Source: Patescibacteria group bacterium (GTDB lineage Bacteria; Patescibacteriota; Patescibacteriia; 2-12-FULL-60-25). From it: a DNA stretch of 64,000 bases. Positions 32,223-40,688 of the stretch are shown here, in pieces. The notes below the pieces were generated by a model that searched no databases, was not told the origin of the DNA, and was given only the letters and a program-made list of their open reading frames with translations. Each line of letters starts with the position of its first letter. The stretch's first letter is position 1. The stretch lies in the NCBI GenBank assembly GCA_023229665.1, contig JALNYW010000002.1:62001-126000 (forward strand), given 5' to 3'. The translations under genes were made by a program, and so were the position numbers.

Positions 32223-33623
32223 TTGATTCCGAGATATTCCAGTCCCGAAATGTCGGCCGTCTGGTCCGATGAGAACAAGTTCAAGAAGTGGCTCGAGGTC
32301 GAGCTCGCGGTCCTCAAGGTGCGCGAGAAGCGCGGCGAGCTTCCGGCCGGTACGGCCAAGGGGATCGCTCAGGCGACGTACGTCGATGCGGTGATCGCGG
32401 AAGCGATCAACAACCGCGAGAAGGAGATCGGACATGATCTCAACGCATTCGTCGAGATCATGCGGATGCAGATCATCTCGCGAGCCGACTACGAATCTGG
32501 CAACGGCGTGAAGGATGCGAGCTTCGAGGACTGCCTTCGTCGGGGCCATCCGCAGAAGTGGGACCACTTCTTCCACGAGGGGATGACGAGCTACGACACC
32601 GAGGAGCCGGCCATGGCCCTGCTCTTCCGCGAGGCCGATCACGTCATCTTCGCGGGCATCAAGCGCGTCCAGGACGCGCTCGTCGAGCTTGCGAAGAAGC
32701 ACCGCGGCACGCTCATGATTGGCCGCACTCACGGCCAGTGGGCGCAGCCGGTGACCTTCGGCAAGCGCTGCCTCGACTGGCTCGACATGATGCAGCGCGC
32801 CGCGTTCCGCCTGGTCGAGTCGGCCCGTGAGGTCGGCGTGATGAAGCTCTCGGGCGCCGTGGGTTTCTACAGAACGCTCGGTTCCGAGATCGAGAAGGCT
32901 GTCGCCGAGGAGCTGGGGCTCGAGGTCGCGCCCATCGCGACCCAGATCATCCCGCTCGACCGTCGCGCCGCTCACGTGAGCTCGATTGCCGAGCTCGCGA
33001 CCGTGATGGGCAAGATCAGCCGCGATCTCTGGCTCTTGAGCCAGAGCGAGATCGGGGAGGTGGCCGAGCCCTTCGGCAAGAAGCAGAAGGGTTCGTCGGC
33101 CATGCCGCACAAGAAGAACCCGATCACGCTCGAGAAGCTGTTCGGCCTTCCGCGGCATGTTCGCCACTGTGCGGCTTCGGTGCTCGAGAGCGTCGAGACG
33201 GCCCACGAGCGCGACATCAGCCACAGCTCGGTCGAGCGCATCGCGGTGGTCGACGCCTACGGGCTCACCGACCACCTGCTGCGCCAGCTCGCGCGCGTGC
33301 TCGAGGGGCTCCAGGTGTTCCCGGAGCGCATGCAGCAGAACCTTGATGCCACCAAGGAGGTCTATGCCTCCCAGGCGGTGCGGGATCTGCTCGGCCAGCA
33401 TGGAGTGCCGGGCGAAACCGCGTACCGCTTCATCCAGCGGTGTACCTTCCTCACGCGCGAGAAGGACTGCACGTTCTCGGACGCGTTCCTGAACGCGGAC
33501 GACGACGAAGTCCCGTACGATCAGCGCCGCGAGATCGGCGCCACGGAGGAATTCGACCGGGCCTTCGATCCCAAGTGGTGGGTCCGCCACGAGGGCGTCT
33601 ACTACCAGCGCTTCGGTCTCTGA
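32223..33623 (+). CDS. purB: Adenylosuccinate lyase, 466 aa
   Basis: Cleaves SAICAR and adenylosuccinate, releasing fumarate, in purine synthesis. The fumarase-superfamily signature GSSAMPHKKNP lies at residues ~290-300. The catalytic-His segment GRTHGQWAQPVTFGKR is at ~165-180, and the first conserved block is EGMTSYDTEEPA (~118), where the usual Ser-Ser-Asp is Ser-Tyr-Asp. The TTG start is supported by GGAGG ~8 nt upstream. It is a lone gene with its own promoter, not part of a pur operon. Codon choice (GAG-CTC, AAG, GAC) is like the other single-gene units here. The only purine partner in the window is purM at 61386. Confidence 0.92.
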   Translation: MIPRYSSPEMSAVWSDENKFKKWLEVELAVLKVREKRGELPAGTAKGIAQATYVDAVIAEAINNREKEIGHDLNAFVEIMRMQIISRADYESGNGVKDASFEDCLRRGHPQKWDHFFHEGMTSYDTEEPAMALLFREADHVIFAGIKRVQDALVELAKKHRGTLMIGRTHGQWAQPVTFGKRCLDWLDMMQRAAFRLVESAREVGVMKLSGAVGFYRTLGSEIEKAVAEELGLEVAPIATQIIPLDRRAAHVSSIAELATVMGKISRDLWLLSQSEIGEVAEPFGKKQKGSSAMPHKKNPITLEKLFGLPRHVRHCAASVLESVETAHERDISHSSVERIAVVDAYGLTDHLLRQLARVLEGLQVFPERMQQNLDATKEVYASQAVRDLLGQHGVPGETAYRFIQRCTFLTREKDCTFSDAFLNADDDEVPYDQRREIGATEEFDRAFDPKWWVRHEGVYYQRFGL

Positions 33624-33636
33624 CCGGAGTTTTTTA

Positions 33637-35415
33637 TTACCCGTTATTCGACTTCGCCAGCTCTTCCGTCAGGCGATTCCATTCCGCTTCGGTGTGCTGG
33701 ATCATGGTTTCAAGCGATGACAGGCGCTTGGTACGTTCCAAATCAAATTTTGCCGGATCTTGCGTAAACAATTTCATGATGCCCGAACGTTCTTCTTCCA
33801 ATGAGTCGAGCTGCTTTTCGATTTTGGAAATCGCGCGCTTCAGCTCTTTCTGTTTTTCATGGCGTTCGGCTTTGCTCGTGCCCTTTTCGCGCTCTTGTTT
33901 TTCTTCCAGCTGTTCCTGTTTGGAGATGAGTCCCTCTTCCCTCGCGACATCGTAGACGTATTCTTCGTACGTGCCCGGATAAGAGCGGACCGTGCCGTCA
34001 CGAACATCCAAAATGCGCGTCGCGACCAAGTTCACGAAGGTGCGCGAGTGGGAAATAAAAAGCACGGTGCCATTCCAGCGTCGCAACGCGTTTCCGAGCG
34101 CTTCCACCGTCTCCAAATCCAGGTGGTTGGTCGGCTCGTCGAGGAGCAGGACTTCCGGACGCGATAACAAAAGCCCGGCCAGGACCAGCCGCGAGCGTTC
34201 TCCGCCCGACAATACGCTGATCGGTTTCTCCAAATCATCCTTTGGGAACAAAAAGTCGCCGGCCATGCGCATCAAATCCTCCCGTTCGGTGCCGGGCGTG
34301 GCCGTGCGTTCCAAATAATTCCAAACTGTGTCCGTCGGATGCAAAGTTTCCGACGCGTGTTGGTCGTAGAAACCGAGTTTGAGGCGGTTATTCCACGTGT
34401 AGGTCCCATCGAGTTTTTCGATGCGGCCCGCGAGCGTCTTCAAGAGCGTGGATTTACCTTTCCCGTTTTCTCCAAGGATGGCGACGCGCATTCCGCGATC
34501 AATCTCAAAGCTGATATCGCTCGCAATGACCCGATCCCCATACCCGATGGCCAAACGGAGGGCGCGCACGGCGAACTGCTTGCGATGTTCCACGGCCGGG
34601 ATTCGGATTTTAACCGTCTTCAACGCGCTTGCGATATCGATCGTCTTCAATTTACGTAATTGCTTCATCTTTGACTGCGCTTGGGAGGCCTTGGACGCCT
34701 TGGCGCGGAACCGATTGATGAAAGACTCCAAATGTTTCTTCTGCGTCTCGATGTTTTGGTTGAATTTTACGTCGAGCGCGAGTTTTTCCTCCTTGTATTC
34801 AAGATACTCATTCACCGGGCGGGGGAAAAGGAAAAGTTTGCCGCGTTCGGCCTCCATGGTTTGCTCGCAGGTCTCCATCAAAAACTCACGGTCATGCGAC
34901 ACGATGATGAAGGCGCCATTCCACTCCTGTAAAAAATGTTCCAAGAGGAGCTGGGTCTGCAAATCGAGGAAGTTGGTCGGCTCGTCGAGCAGCATCAGGT
35001 TCGGCTCATGCAAAAGCATGGCCGCCAACTTCACGCGCATGCGATACCCGCCCGACAAAGATTCGATCGGCACAAGCAGGCGTTCTTTTTTGATATCGAA
35101 ACGTCCGGCCATTTTGGCGCAGGCCCATTCTTCCTTGCCGGAAGCGCGTTCGAGATAGGCGATGACGCTTTCGCCGGGTTCAAAGTCGTCATGCTGTTTG
35201 AGATACCCGAGCCGGCAGGCCGGATGGATGACAATTTCGCCCGCATCTTTTGCTTCACCACCGACGATCATGTGCAGCAAGGTGGATTTTCCCGCTCCGT
35301 TGCGGCCGATGAAGCCGATTTTGTCGCCCTCCGAAATCGACACTGAGGCATTCTCAAACAGCACATGCGGGCCATGCGCCTTGTCGAGACCTTCAATGTG
35401 GAGGAGAACGCTCAT
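33637..35415 (-). CDS. ABC-F family ATPase, 592 aa
   Basis: A soluble tandem ABC ATPase without membrane domains, of the class that acts on ribosomes (translation factors or antibiotic protection). Cassette 1 has Walker A GRNGAGKST (~36), LSGGYRMRV and LLDEPTNFLD. Cassette 2 has GENGKGKST (~330), LSGGERSRL and LLDEPTNHLD. A Lys-rich inter-domain linker (~235-285) and a C-terminal coiled coil (~515-590) complete it. It belongs to the general Uup/YkpA-like group; the subfamily is not determined. It is convergent with purB, with only 13 nt between stops. Confidence 0.93.
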   Translation of the reverse strand: MSVLLHIEGLDKAHGPHVLFENASVSISEGDKIGFIGRNGAGKSTLLHMIVGGEAKDAGEIVIHPACRLGYLKQHDDFEPGESVIAYLERASGKEEWACAKMAGRFDIKKERLLVPIESLSGGYRMRVKLAAMLLHEPNLMLLDEPTNFLDLQTQLLLEHFLQEWNGAFIIVSHDREFLMETCEQTMEAERGKLFLFPRPVNEYLEYKEEKLALDVKFNQNIETQKKHLESFINRFRAKASKASQAQSKMKQLRKLKTIDIASALKTVKIRIPAVEHRKQFAVRALRLAIGYGDRVIASDISFEIDRGMRVAILGENGKGKSTLLKTLAGRIEKLDGTYTWNNRLKLGFYDQHASETLHPTDTVWNYLERTATPGTEREDLMRMAGDFLFPKDDLEKPISVLSGGERSRLVLAGLLLSRPEVLLLDEPTNHLDLETVEALGNALRRWNGTVLFISHSRTFVNLVATRILDVRDGTVRSYPGTYEEYVYDVAREEGLISKQEQLEEKQEREKGTSKAERHEKQKELKRAISKIEKQLDSLEEERSGIMKLFTQDPAKFDLERTKRLSSLETMIQHTEAEWNRLTEELAKSNNG

Positions 35416-35435
35416 TTGCCACGCAGCATGAATGA

Positions 35436-35464
35436 TTGACGAAAAGGGTGCAATACGATACCAA
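35436..35464 (+). promoter_or_regulatory. Promoter of the 35498 gene
   Basis: TTGACG (35436-35441), 17 bp, TACCAA (35459-35464). Confidence 0.45.
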
Positions 35465-35497
35465 CATCGCAGTTCATCCCTTCAAAGTGAGGTGGGT

Positions 35498-35839
35498 ATG
35501 CGACGTCCGTGGGTCCAGTCTCTGCTCTGCTTCCTGGTCACGCTCATCGGCCTCGAGTCGATCACCGGCCTGGTCTGGCTGTTCAACGGCGGCGACAAGA
35601 TGATCGAGATTTGTCTTTGGGGCGGCGTCGGTGGCGCGGTCTGGGTCGCGCTTCGATCGTACGGCCACGCCGTTCGCGAACGGCCTCCCGATCCGCTCGA
35701 GATGAGCGATGCCGAACGGCCTCCCGATCCGCTCGAGATGAGCGATGCCGAACGGCCTCCCGATCCGCTCGAGATGAGCGATGCCGAACGGCGCGAGCAT
35801 CTGCGCCGCGTCCGCAGCGAGCTCGACAAGCGCACCTGA
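35498..35839 (+). CDS. Small membrane protein with three 12-residue tandem repeats, 113 aa
   Basis: Start ATG 35498 lies behind GAGGTGGG. Two hydrophobic segments (~8-28 and ~36-52) are followed by three perfect 12-residue repeats Glu-Arg-Pro-Pro-Asp-Pro-Leu-Glu-Met-Ser-Asp-Ala (residues 61-96) and a charged helix. The repeats are exact at DNA level, so they arose recently. Family unknown. The stop codon forms the first bases of the terminator stem. Confidence 0.72.
   Translation: MRRPWVQSLLCFLVTLIGLESITGLVWLFNGGDKMIEICLWGGVGGAVWVALRSYGHAVRERPPDPLEMSDAERPPDPLEMSDAERPPDPLEMSDAERREHLRRVRSELDKRT
35678..35785 (+). repeat. Three exact 36-bp tandem repeats
   Basis: Units 35678-35713, 35714-35749 and 35750-35785 are identical, in frame, with a partial fourth (GAACGGC) after them. 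Copy number is likely variable between strains. Confidence 0.95.
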
Positions 35840-35892
35840 TCCCCGCAACGCGGGGGTCTTTTTTTATAAAAAAGACCGCCCGGTTCAGGCGG
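35838..35892. terminator. Two facing terminators of convergent orphan genes
   Basis: Plus strand: GATCCCCGC (35838-35846) with GCGGGGGTC (35850-35858), then seven T. Minus strand: CCGCC-TGAACCG-GGCGG followed by TTTTTT (35866-35892); the TGA stop of the 35885 gene lies in its loop. Confidence 0.9.
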
Positions 35893-36226
35893 CGATGTTC
35901 AGCACGCGGTGGTAAGCGGCGCGCAGTTCGGTCGAGTCGACTTCGATGTCCAGCTCGCAGCGTAGGAAAAGACGGTTGTCCATCCAGTGCTGCGTGATGT
36001 CGAGCTGGCCGCGGTCGAATGCTTGTTCGATGAGCCGCTCGACGGTTGGAATGGCGACCTCGTAGAGCTCGGAGCGCTCTTCGCGGGTGAGGTCGGTCGA
36101 GTTCCTGACTCCCGTTCGGAGCGGATCGATGCGGACGGCGTAGCTGCCCGCAAGGTGGGCTGACCAGTGTCCGAAGCGAAGTAAGAAGTCTCGGGCTTCG
36201 ACAACCGTAAATCTTCCTGTATCCAT
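35885..36226 (-). CDS. Hypothetical soluble protein, 113 aa
   Basis: Not recognised. No signal peptide; a mixed alpha/beta protein with an LTREERSELYEVAIPTVERL helix in the middle. A GGGGGTGAT-type site precedes the ATG. The leader holds the hairpin CAGCAC/GTGCTG (36243-36258), and the probable -35 TTGACT is at 36287-36292 on the minus strand. It is one of the single-gene units. Confidence 0.7.
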   Translation of the reverse strand: MDTGRFTVVEARDFLLRFGHWSAHLAGSYAVRIDPLRTGVRNSTDLTREERSELYEVAIPTVERLIEQAFDRGQLDITQHWMDNRLFLRCELDIEVDSTELRAAYHRVLNIAA

Positions 36227-36305
36227 GGATCACCCCCGGAACAGCACCTGAGTGCTGGTTCCAGCATGGCACGCGAAGAAAGAAAAAGTCAATCCCTGGA
36301 TTCGA

Positions 36306-36385
36306 GTGCCAAGTATCAAGTACCAAGTAACAACAAAAGGGCCCGCAGGCCCCTTTGATACTTGTTACTTGGTACTTGATTCGGT
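36306..36385. repeat. Dispersed AAGTATCAAGTA repeat, copy D, with terminator core
   Basis: Arms 36309-36332 (CCAAGTATCAAGTACCAAGT...) and 36356-36380 (ATACTTGTTACTTGGTACTTG) are complementary almost throughout. The core AAAGGGCCCGCAGGCCCCTTT forms the top of the hairpin. It sits directly downstream of the SH3/fibronectin gene and probably terminates it. Confidence 0.85.
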
Positions 36386-37621
36386 CTAGCGTTGGCGGGC
36401 GACGACCTTCACGACATTTCCGCAAGCGGCCGGCGCGTCTTTTTCACGCGCGCATACGCGATAGTAGTAGGTTTTTCCCGGCACCGCAGTTCCATCAATG
36501 AAATATTGCGAATCGCGGTCAGGGAGGAATTCGATGTATCCGTCATTTGGGTAGGAAAGGTCGGCGTTGGAAGTTGAGCGGACGACCTTGTACCCATCAA
36601 AGCCTTCGGTCGTGCGCTTGGTCCATTCCAAGGCCGCCGCGCCCGGCAGGGTGGTGACCTTGAGCACGAGCTCATGGCTGACCGGGGTGTAGTTCGACTT
36701 GGAAACGACTTTTTCTTCTCCGGCCGGCACCGTTACCTCGACGTCATTACTGTAGGAATCGCAGCCCGATCCCGTATTGCGGCAGACGCGGATATGGTAG
36801 GTCTTCCCGGCAGGAAGCGACCACTCACGCGAGCGCGTATTCGCATCCACGTATTCGGCGGAGTTCTCCGGGTAGGTCGGATTCGGTTCCGTGGACTTCA
36901 CGACTTTGAATCCATTCGAGGCATCCACGTTGGCGACCCAGACGAGTTTCACTTTGCCCGGAACCGTTTCGGCCTTGAGCGAGATGCTGCCTTCGGGGGA
37001 AAGCGGTTTCACCTCTTTCTTTTCCGATTTTACTTCGGATTTCGTGTCCTTTTTTGCGTCCTTCAACAAACGTTTGAATTCATTTTTTGCGTACATCTTC
37101 ACCTGGGTGAGCGAGCCGTCCTTTTCGACATACCAAGTCTCGCCTTTCTTCTGGACGCGGAGCAGGACCTTGTCCTTCAAGCGCGCCTGAAGATCCTTGT
37201 TGCCGGCCTCCACGACCTTGAAATCCTTTTCCAAAATACCGACCATGAGTTTCTTTCCGAGCTCAACGGGAAGCGTGGTCTTCGCTTCGGTCTTCGCTTC
37301 AGCCTTGGCCGCGCCCTTCGTCTCGATATACGACGCACCCATCCAGCCGGTGAAGCCGTTATATTTCACTTTGTACCAGCCGTCGGTTTCCGCCACGATC
37401 TGGACCGAAGTTCCGGCCGGAATGACGGTCAACACTTTCGAGCCTTCCATGCAGGCAACGTCGCGCATGCGCAACCCGACGGTTGGCGCGCCCGACATAT
37501 TTTTGGAATAGACAGGGTCAGCGCCACAGTCACCGGCGCGGGCCATGACCGGGGACAGGGCAGGCACCAATAAACCGAGGGAAACGCTTAGCTTTAGGAG
37601 CGAAGAAAGGATTTTTTGCAT
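36386..37621 (-). CDS. Secreted SH3b and fibronectin-type-III-like protein, 411 aa
   Basis: Start ATG 37621 begins a signal peptide (1-27, ending Ala-Arg-Ala-Gly); the longer upstream frame overlaps the promoter region of the divergent small gene. A bacterial SH3 domain (~40-100, with AETDGWYKVKYNGFTGWMGA) is followed by a Lys/Glu-rich segment with a second small domain. Two fibronectin-III-like repeats then have paired patterns GFKVVKSTEPNPTYP/GYKVVRSTSNADLSYP and YHIRVCRNTG/YYYRVCAREK, with Cys pairs. Probably cell-wall associated. TATGAT upstream on the minus strand may be its -10 box. Confidence 0.82.
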   Translation of the reverse strand: MQKILSSLLKLSVSLGLLVPALSPVMARAGDCGADPVYSKNMSGAPTVGLRMRDVACMEGSKVLTVIPAGTSVQIVAETDGWYKVKYNGFTGWMGASYIETKGAAKAEAKTEAKTTLPVELGKKLMVGILEKDFKVVEAGNKDLQARLKDKVLLRVQKKGETWYVEKDGSLTQVKMYAKNEFKRLLKDAKKDTKSEVKSEKKEVKPLSPEGSISLKAETVPGKVKLVWVANVDASNGFKVVKSTEPNPTYPENSAEYVDANTRSREWSLPAGKTYHIRVCRNTGSGCDSYSNDVEVTVPAGEEKVVSKSNYTPVSHELVLKVTTLPGAAALEWTKRTTEGFDGYKVVRSTSNADLSYPNDGYIEFLPDRDSQYFIDGTAVPGKTYYYRVCAREKDAPAACGNVVKVVARQR

Positions 37622-37652
37622 ACCTGAATACGATATCATAGATGGTCCGGGG

Positions 37653-37681
37653 TTGACATTTCGCCCAAGAAGTCGTATTTT
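37653..37681 (+). promoter_or_regulatory. Promoter of the 37715 small gene
   Basis: TTGACA (37653-37658), 17 bp, TATTTT (37676-37681): one of the best matches to the sigma-70 consensus in the window. Confidence 0.75.
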
Positions 37682-37714
37682 ACCCGCCCGTTCATGTGAA
37701 AGAGGAGTTATTGC

Positions 37715-37879
37715 GTGGATTATTTGACGGTCTTCTTTGCGCTCGCCGGGCTTTTCATTCAGGGACTCCTGTTCCGATGGTCCTGGGAGCGTCCTAATCG
37801 TCGTATGGCCTTGCGCCTGCTGCACGTCCTCCTGGGTTGTTCTTGGGCGCTTCTCTTGTGCCAGAGCTTCCTCCGCTGA
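37715..37879 (+). CDS. Tiny two-span membrane protein, 54 aa
   Basis: A short gene with full signals: consensus promoter, AGAGGAG site 6 nt before the GTG start, and a terminator immediately after the TGA. The product begins MDYLTVFFALAGLFIQGLL and has two hydrophobic helices (~3-20 and ~33-50) separated by a basic Trp/Arg loop (RWSWERPNRR). Function unknown. The small size and complete signals suggest a real membrane micropeptide. Confidence 0.7.
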   Translation: MDYLTVFFALAGLFIQGLLFRWSWERPNRRMALRLLHVLLGCSWALLLCQSFLR

Positions 37880-37881
37880 TC

Positions 37882-37915
37882 AAAAAACCCCGACCAAAGG
37901 CCGGGGCATTTTTTT
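37882..37915. terminator. Bidirectional terminator
   Basis: CCCCG-ACC with GGC-CGGGG around AAA; T run on the plus strand, and six T on the minus strand for sod. Confidence 0.85.
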
Positions 37916-38492
37916 AACGGTAGCGCTCTTCAACTTTCTGCCAGTTCAGATTTTTCCAGAACGCTTCGACGTACTTTGCGCGTTCCGTCGGCTTGTAATC
38001 CACCGTGTAGGCGTGTTCCCAGACGTCGAGGGCGAACAGGATTTTCTGGCCGCCGAGTTGGCCGAGTTCATGATCGCTCACCCAGACCGAGAGAAGGTTG
38101 CCATTGGTTTCGTCCTGGACGAGCAGAACCCAACCGATCCCGCGCATGACGGCCATGGCTGAGATCTGGTTTTTCCAAGCGTCGAAGGAGCCGTATTGCG
38201 ATTCGAGCGCCATCTTCAAGGCGTCGTTTGAACCTTCGGCCTTTTCGAATTGCGAGAAGTAATACTCATGCAAACGCATGCCGTTGAATTCGAACCCGAA
38301 GCGGCGCACCAGCTCCGAGAGCTCGATGGCCATGGCTTCGGCATTTTGTTTATGCTGTTCGATTTTTTGGAGCAGGGCATTCGAGTTCTTCACATAGCCC
38401 TGGTAGAGCTTGAGGTGCTCACTGATTTGGGTCTCGGACAGGCCGTCGAGGGCCCCGAGGGCAAAGGTCTTGGCTTCGTAGGATTTCAGCAT
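37914..38492 (-). CDS. Fe/Mn superoxide dismutase, 192 aa
   Basis: Converts superoxide to oxygen and peroxide. Metal ligands are visible in order: His in SEHLKLYQGY (~26), His in MRLHEYYF (~75), and the Asp and His of ALDVWEHAYTVDY (~155-161). Length is normal for the Fe/Mn family. Metal preference cannot be told from sequence. No signal peptide, so cytoplasmic. Together with the hemerythrin at the window end it suggests contact with oxygen. Confidence 0.95.
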   Translation of the reverse strand: MLKSYEAKTFALGALDGLSETQISEHLKLYQGYVKNSNALLQKIEQHKQNAEAMAIELSELVRRFGFEFNGMRLHEYYFSQFEKAEGSNDALKMALESQYGSFDAWKNQISAMAVMRGIGWVLLVQDETNGNLLSVWVSDHELGQLGGQKILFALDVWEHAYTVDYKPTERAKYVEAFWKNLNWQKVEERYR

Positions 38493-38545
38493 ATATTAGC
38501 GATAAGAATCGGTTCCAGAGGCCATGGTAGGCCGTCGGATCGGGC

Positions 38546-38574
38546 TTGACAATCCGCCCTGGACATGGCATTCA
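38546..38574 (+). promoter_or_regulatory. Promoter of the 38608 gene
   Basis: TTGACA (38546-38551), 17 bp, CATTCA; TCATAG three bases further is an alternative -10. Confidence 0.5.
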
Positions 38575-38607
38575 TAGCTTACCCGAAACCTTTGGAAGGA
38601 GGCGGCC

Positions 38608-39129
38608 ATGCCGCTTTTGATCGAGTTCACGGATCCGGACATCGACGTGGAGGACATCGACGACCTCCAGGAAGATCGTCGCATCCGCCTTCGCGAGAGG
38701 GCGGAGATTCAGTCGAGCGGGAACCCCGGCTTCTTTCTGCGCTATGCGCACCTGCCGGATTACCTGTTCCAGGCCCCGAGGCTTCCCCCGGACCTGGAGG
38801 TCCGCTACAGCTACCGTTCCGACCTGCGGGACGACGGCCGCGCCTCCCAAGGCATGTACGAGGTCGAGGGCATCGCCCTTATGAAAGTGGAGCACGCCAA
38901 GGATTACGACCTGAAGACGATCTTCTCACGGGTCGTCATCATCGGCGAGATCGGCACGCCCCTGCAGACCATCTCGGATGCCTACGTCGCGCTGCGCGAC
39001 GGCAAGCTCCGACCCTCCAAGGACTGGTCCAGTCCCGGTACGATCGCGGCGCCCGCGGCCGAGAAGAGCGAGGGCAGCGGCTCGCACACCCTCCCTCAGA
39101 AGGCCACGGCGGCGACGAAGGCGGCCTAG
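38608..39129 (+). CDS. Hypothetical acidic soluble protein, 173 aa
   Basis: Start ATG 38608 lies behind a strong GGAAGGAGG. No family recognised. Residues ~1-130 look like a folded alpha/beta domain beginning with a very acidic stretch (FTDPDIDVEDIDDLQEDRR). The last ~45 residues are Ala/Ser/Lys-rich and probably disordered. It is a single-gene unit with promoter and terminator. Confidence 0.72.
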   Translation: MPLLIEFTDPDIDVEDIDDLQEDRRIRLRERAEIQSSGNPGFFLRYAHLPDYLFQAPRLPPDLEVRYSYRSDLRDDGRASQGMYEVEGIALMKVEHAKDYDLKTIFSRVVIIGEIGTPLQTISDAYVALRDGKLRPSKDWSSPGTIAAPAAEKSEGSGSHTLPQKATAATKAA

Positions 39130-39161
39130 TGGCCACCGGCACGTCGTCCCGTGGCCCACCT

Positions 39162-39206
39162 ACCTCCGGCACCTGATTCATCACCAGGTTCCGGGTTTTT
39201 TATTTT
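39162..39206 (+). terminator. Intrinsic terminator
   Basis: CCGG-ACCTG pairs with CAGGT-CCGG, followed by GTTTTTTATTTTTT; the T run overlaps the 3' end of the convergent cca gene. Confidence 0.8.
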
Positions 39207-40681
39207 TTCTCGAACGGGTTGCTGGTAAACGTGAAGCGCGTGATATGGGCGAGGGCTTGTTCGCGGGTTTTGATGATGCCTTCGTCGCGCAGGCGTTCCA
39301 CTTCGGCGATGAGACGCCCCATAAGCGGGCCGGGTTTGATGCCAAGCGCTTCCAAATCACGGCCGTAGAGGAGGGGTTTATGTTCCGCGGCGTTCAGGAT
39401 TTTTTCCACGGTCTTCGCAAAGAGATCGCCCGCTTCATACGACTGAGGACGCGAATCCGGCAGCCCGCGACCCAGGTGATCCGACTCGCTCACCGCCAAA
39501 TACACGCGCCAGGGGAGCGGCTCGATGCGTTTCAAGAGTTTGCGCACGGCATTGGCATAGGTTTCTTCCGTGAGTTCTTTTTTGTTCACCAATTGGCGCA
39601 TCAGCATGCCGGGTTTGAGGTGCTCTTTCGCGCAGATGATGGCCGCATGGCTGATATTTTCTCCAAACGCGAAGCGTGCCAGGAATGATTCCGTCGGCGC
39701 GACCCCAGCGTCTTCATGTCCGAGCGAGCGGATGCGCATCACGCCATCTTTGAGTCCTGGGGCCGTGGTGGAAGGCTTGCCGAGATCGTGGCATAGCGCG
39801 CCCAACATCACCTGCAGACGCTCTTCATCCGTATGGAAATCGCGGCGCGAGATGCGGGCGGCCTCATCCACCACCATCATGGTGTGGATCCAGACATCGC
39901 CTTCGGGATGCCATTCGACTTCTTGCGGCGTATCAATCAAGGCATGGAGTTCCGGGAAATATTTGCGGATAATGCCGAGCTTGCGCATGAGTTCAAAGCC
40001 GGCCGACGGTTGCGGGGACTTGAGCAGGAGTTTTTTCCATTCATCAGTGATGCGCTCTTTGGAAAGTTCATCTAAGTCGCCGCGGCCGACCATGAGGCGC
40101 ATGAGTTCGTTGCTGGCCGGTTCGATCGTGAGATGGAATCGTGCCGCAAATTGGATGCCGCGATAGACGCGCAGGGGATCGTCCACGAACGTCGAGGGGT
40201 CCACGACGCGCAGCCGTTTTTCTTCCAGATCTTTCTGGCCATGGAATGGATCAAAGAGCTCGCCGGAAACCGGGTCGGCGCTCATCGCATTCATGGTGAA
40301 GTCGCGACGGCGTGCGGCTTCGGTCGGATCTAATTCGGGGTCACCGATCACTTCAAAACCTTTATGTCCCGGCCCGGTCTTGGATTCGCGGCGGGGAATG
40401 GCAACGTCTAAATCAAAGCCCTCGCCGAGCGGAATCTTAAAGATGCCGAAGCTGCGGCCCACGGTTTCCACCTTGTCGCCGAAGATTTTTTTCAAGACGC
40501 TTTCCAGCTCCTCGGCCCCGATGCCATAGGTTTCCAGGTCCGCGTCTTTTGATTGGATGCCAAGAATCGCATCACGCACAAACCCACCCACAAGCATGGC
40601 TTTGGGCACGTGCTCCGTGACCTTACGGGCGGCTTCAAGCAGGCGCGGGTCCTGGTGTTTGAGCGGAATGTGTCGGGCCAT
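39200..40681 (-). CDS. cca: tRNA nucleotidyltransferase / poly(A) polymerase with HD domain, 493 aa
   Basis: Adds or repairs tRNA 3' CCA (or adds poly(A); the two cannot be fully separated by sequence). The head domain has GGFVRDAILG (~32-41), the metal motif DADLET (~46-51), RRRDFTMNAMS and a DPLRVYRGIQFAARF block. The HD domain has HTMMVVDEA and CHDLGKPS (~305). All tRNA genes in this window already encode CCA, so repair is the likelier need. It lies 7 nt after hflX and may be cotranscribed. Confidence 0.92.
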   Translation of the reverse strand: MARHIPLKHQDPRLLEAARKVTEHVPKAMLVGGFVRDAILGIQSKDADLETYGIGAEELESVLKKIFGDKVETVGRSFGIFKIPLGEGFDLDVAIPRRESKTGPGHKGFEVIGDPELDPTEAARRRDFTMNAMSADPVSGELFDPFHGQKDLEEKRLRVVDPSTFVDDPLRVYRGIQFAARFHLTIEPASNELMRLMVGRGDLDELSKERITDEWKKLLLKSPQPSAGFELMRKLGIIRKYFPELHALIDTPQEVEWHPEGDVWIHTMMVVDEAARISRRDFHTDEERLQVMLGALCHDLGKPSTTAPGLKDGVMRIRSLGHEDAGVAPTESFLARFAFGENISHAAIICAKEHLKPGMLMRQLVNKKELTEETYANAVRKLLKRIEPLPWRVYLAVSESDHLGRGLPDSRPQSYEAGDLFAKTVEKILNAAEHKPLLYGRDLEALGIKPGPLMGRLIAEVERLRDEGIIKTREQALAHITRFTFTSNPFEKK

Positions 40682-40688
40682 GTCGTCC

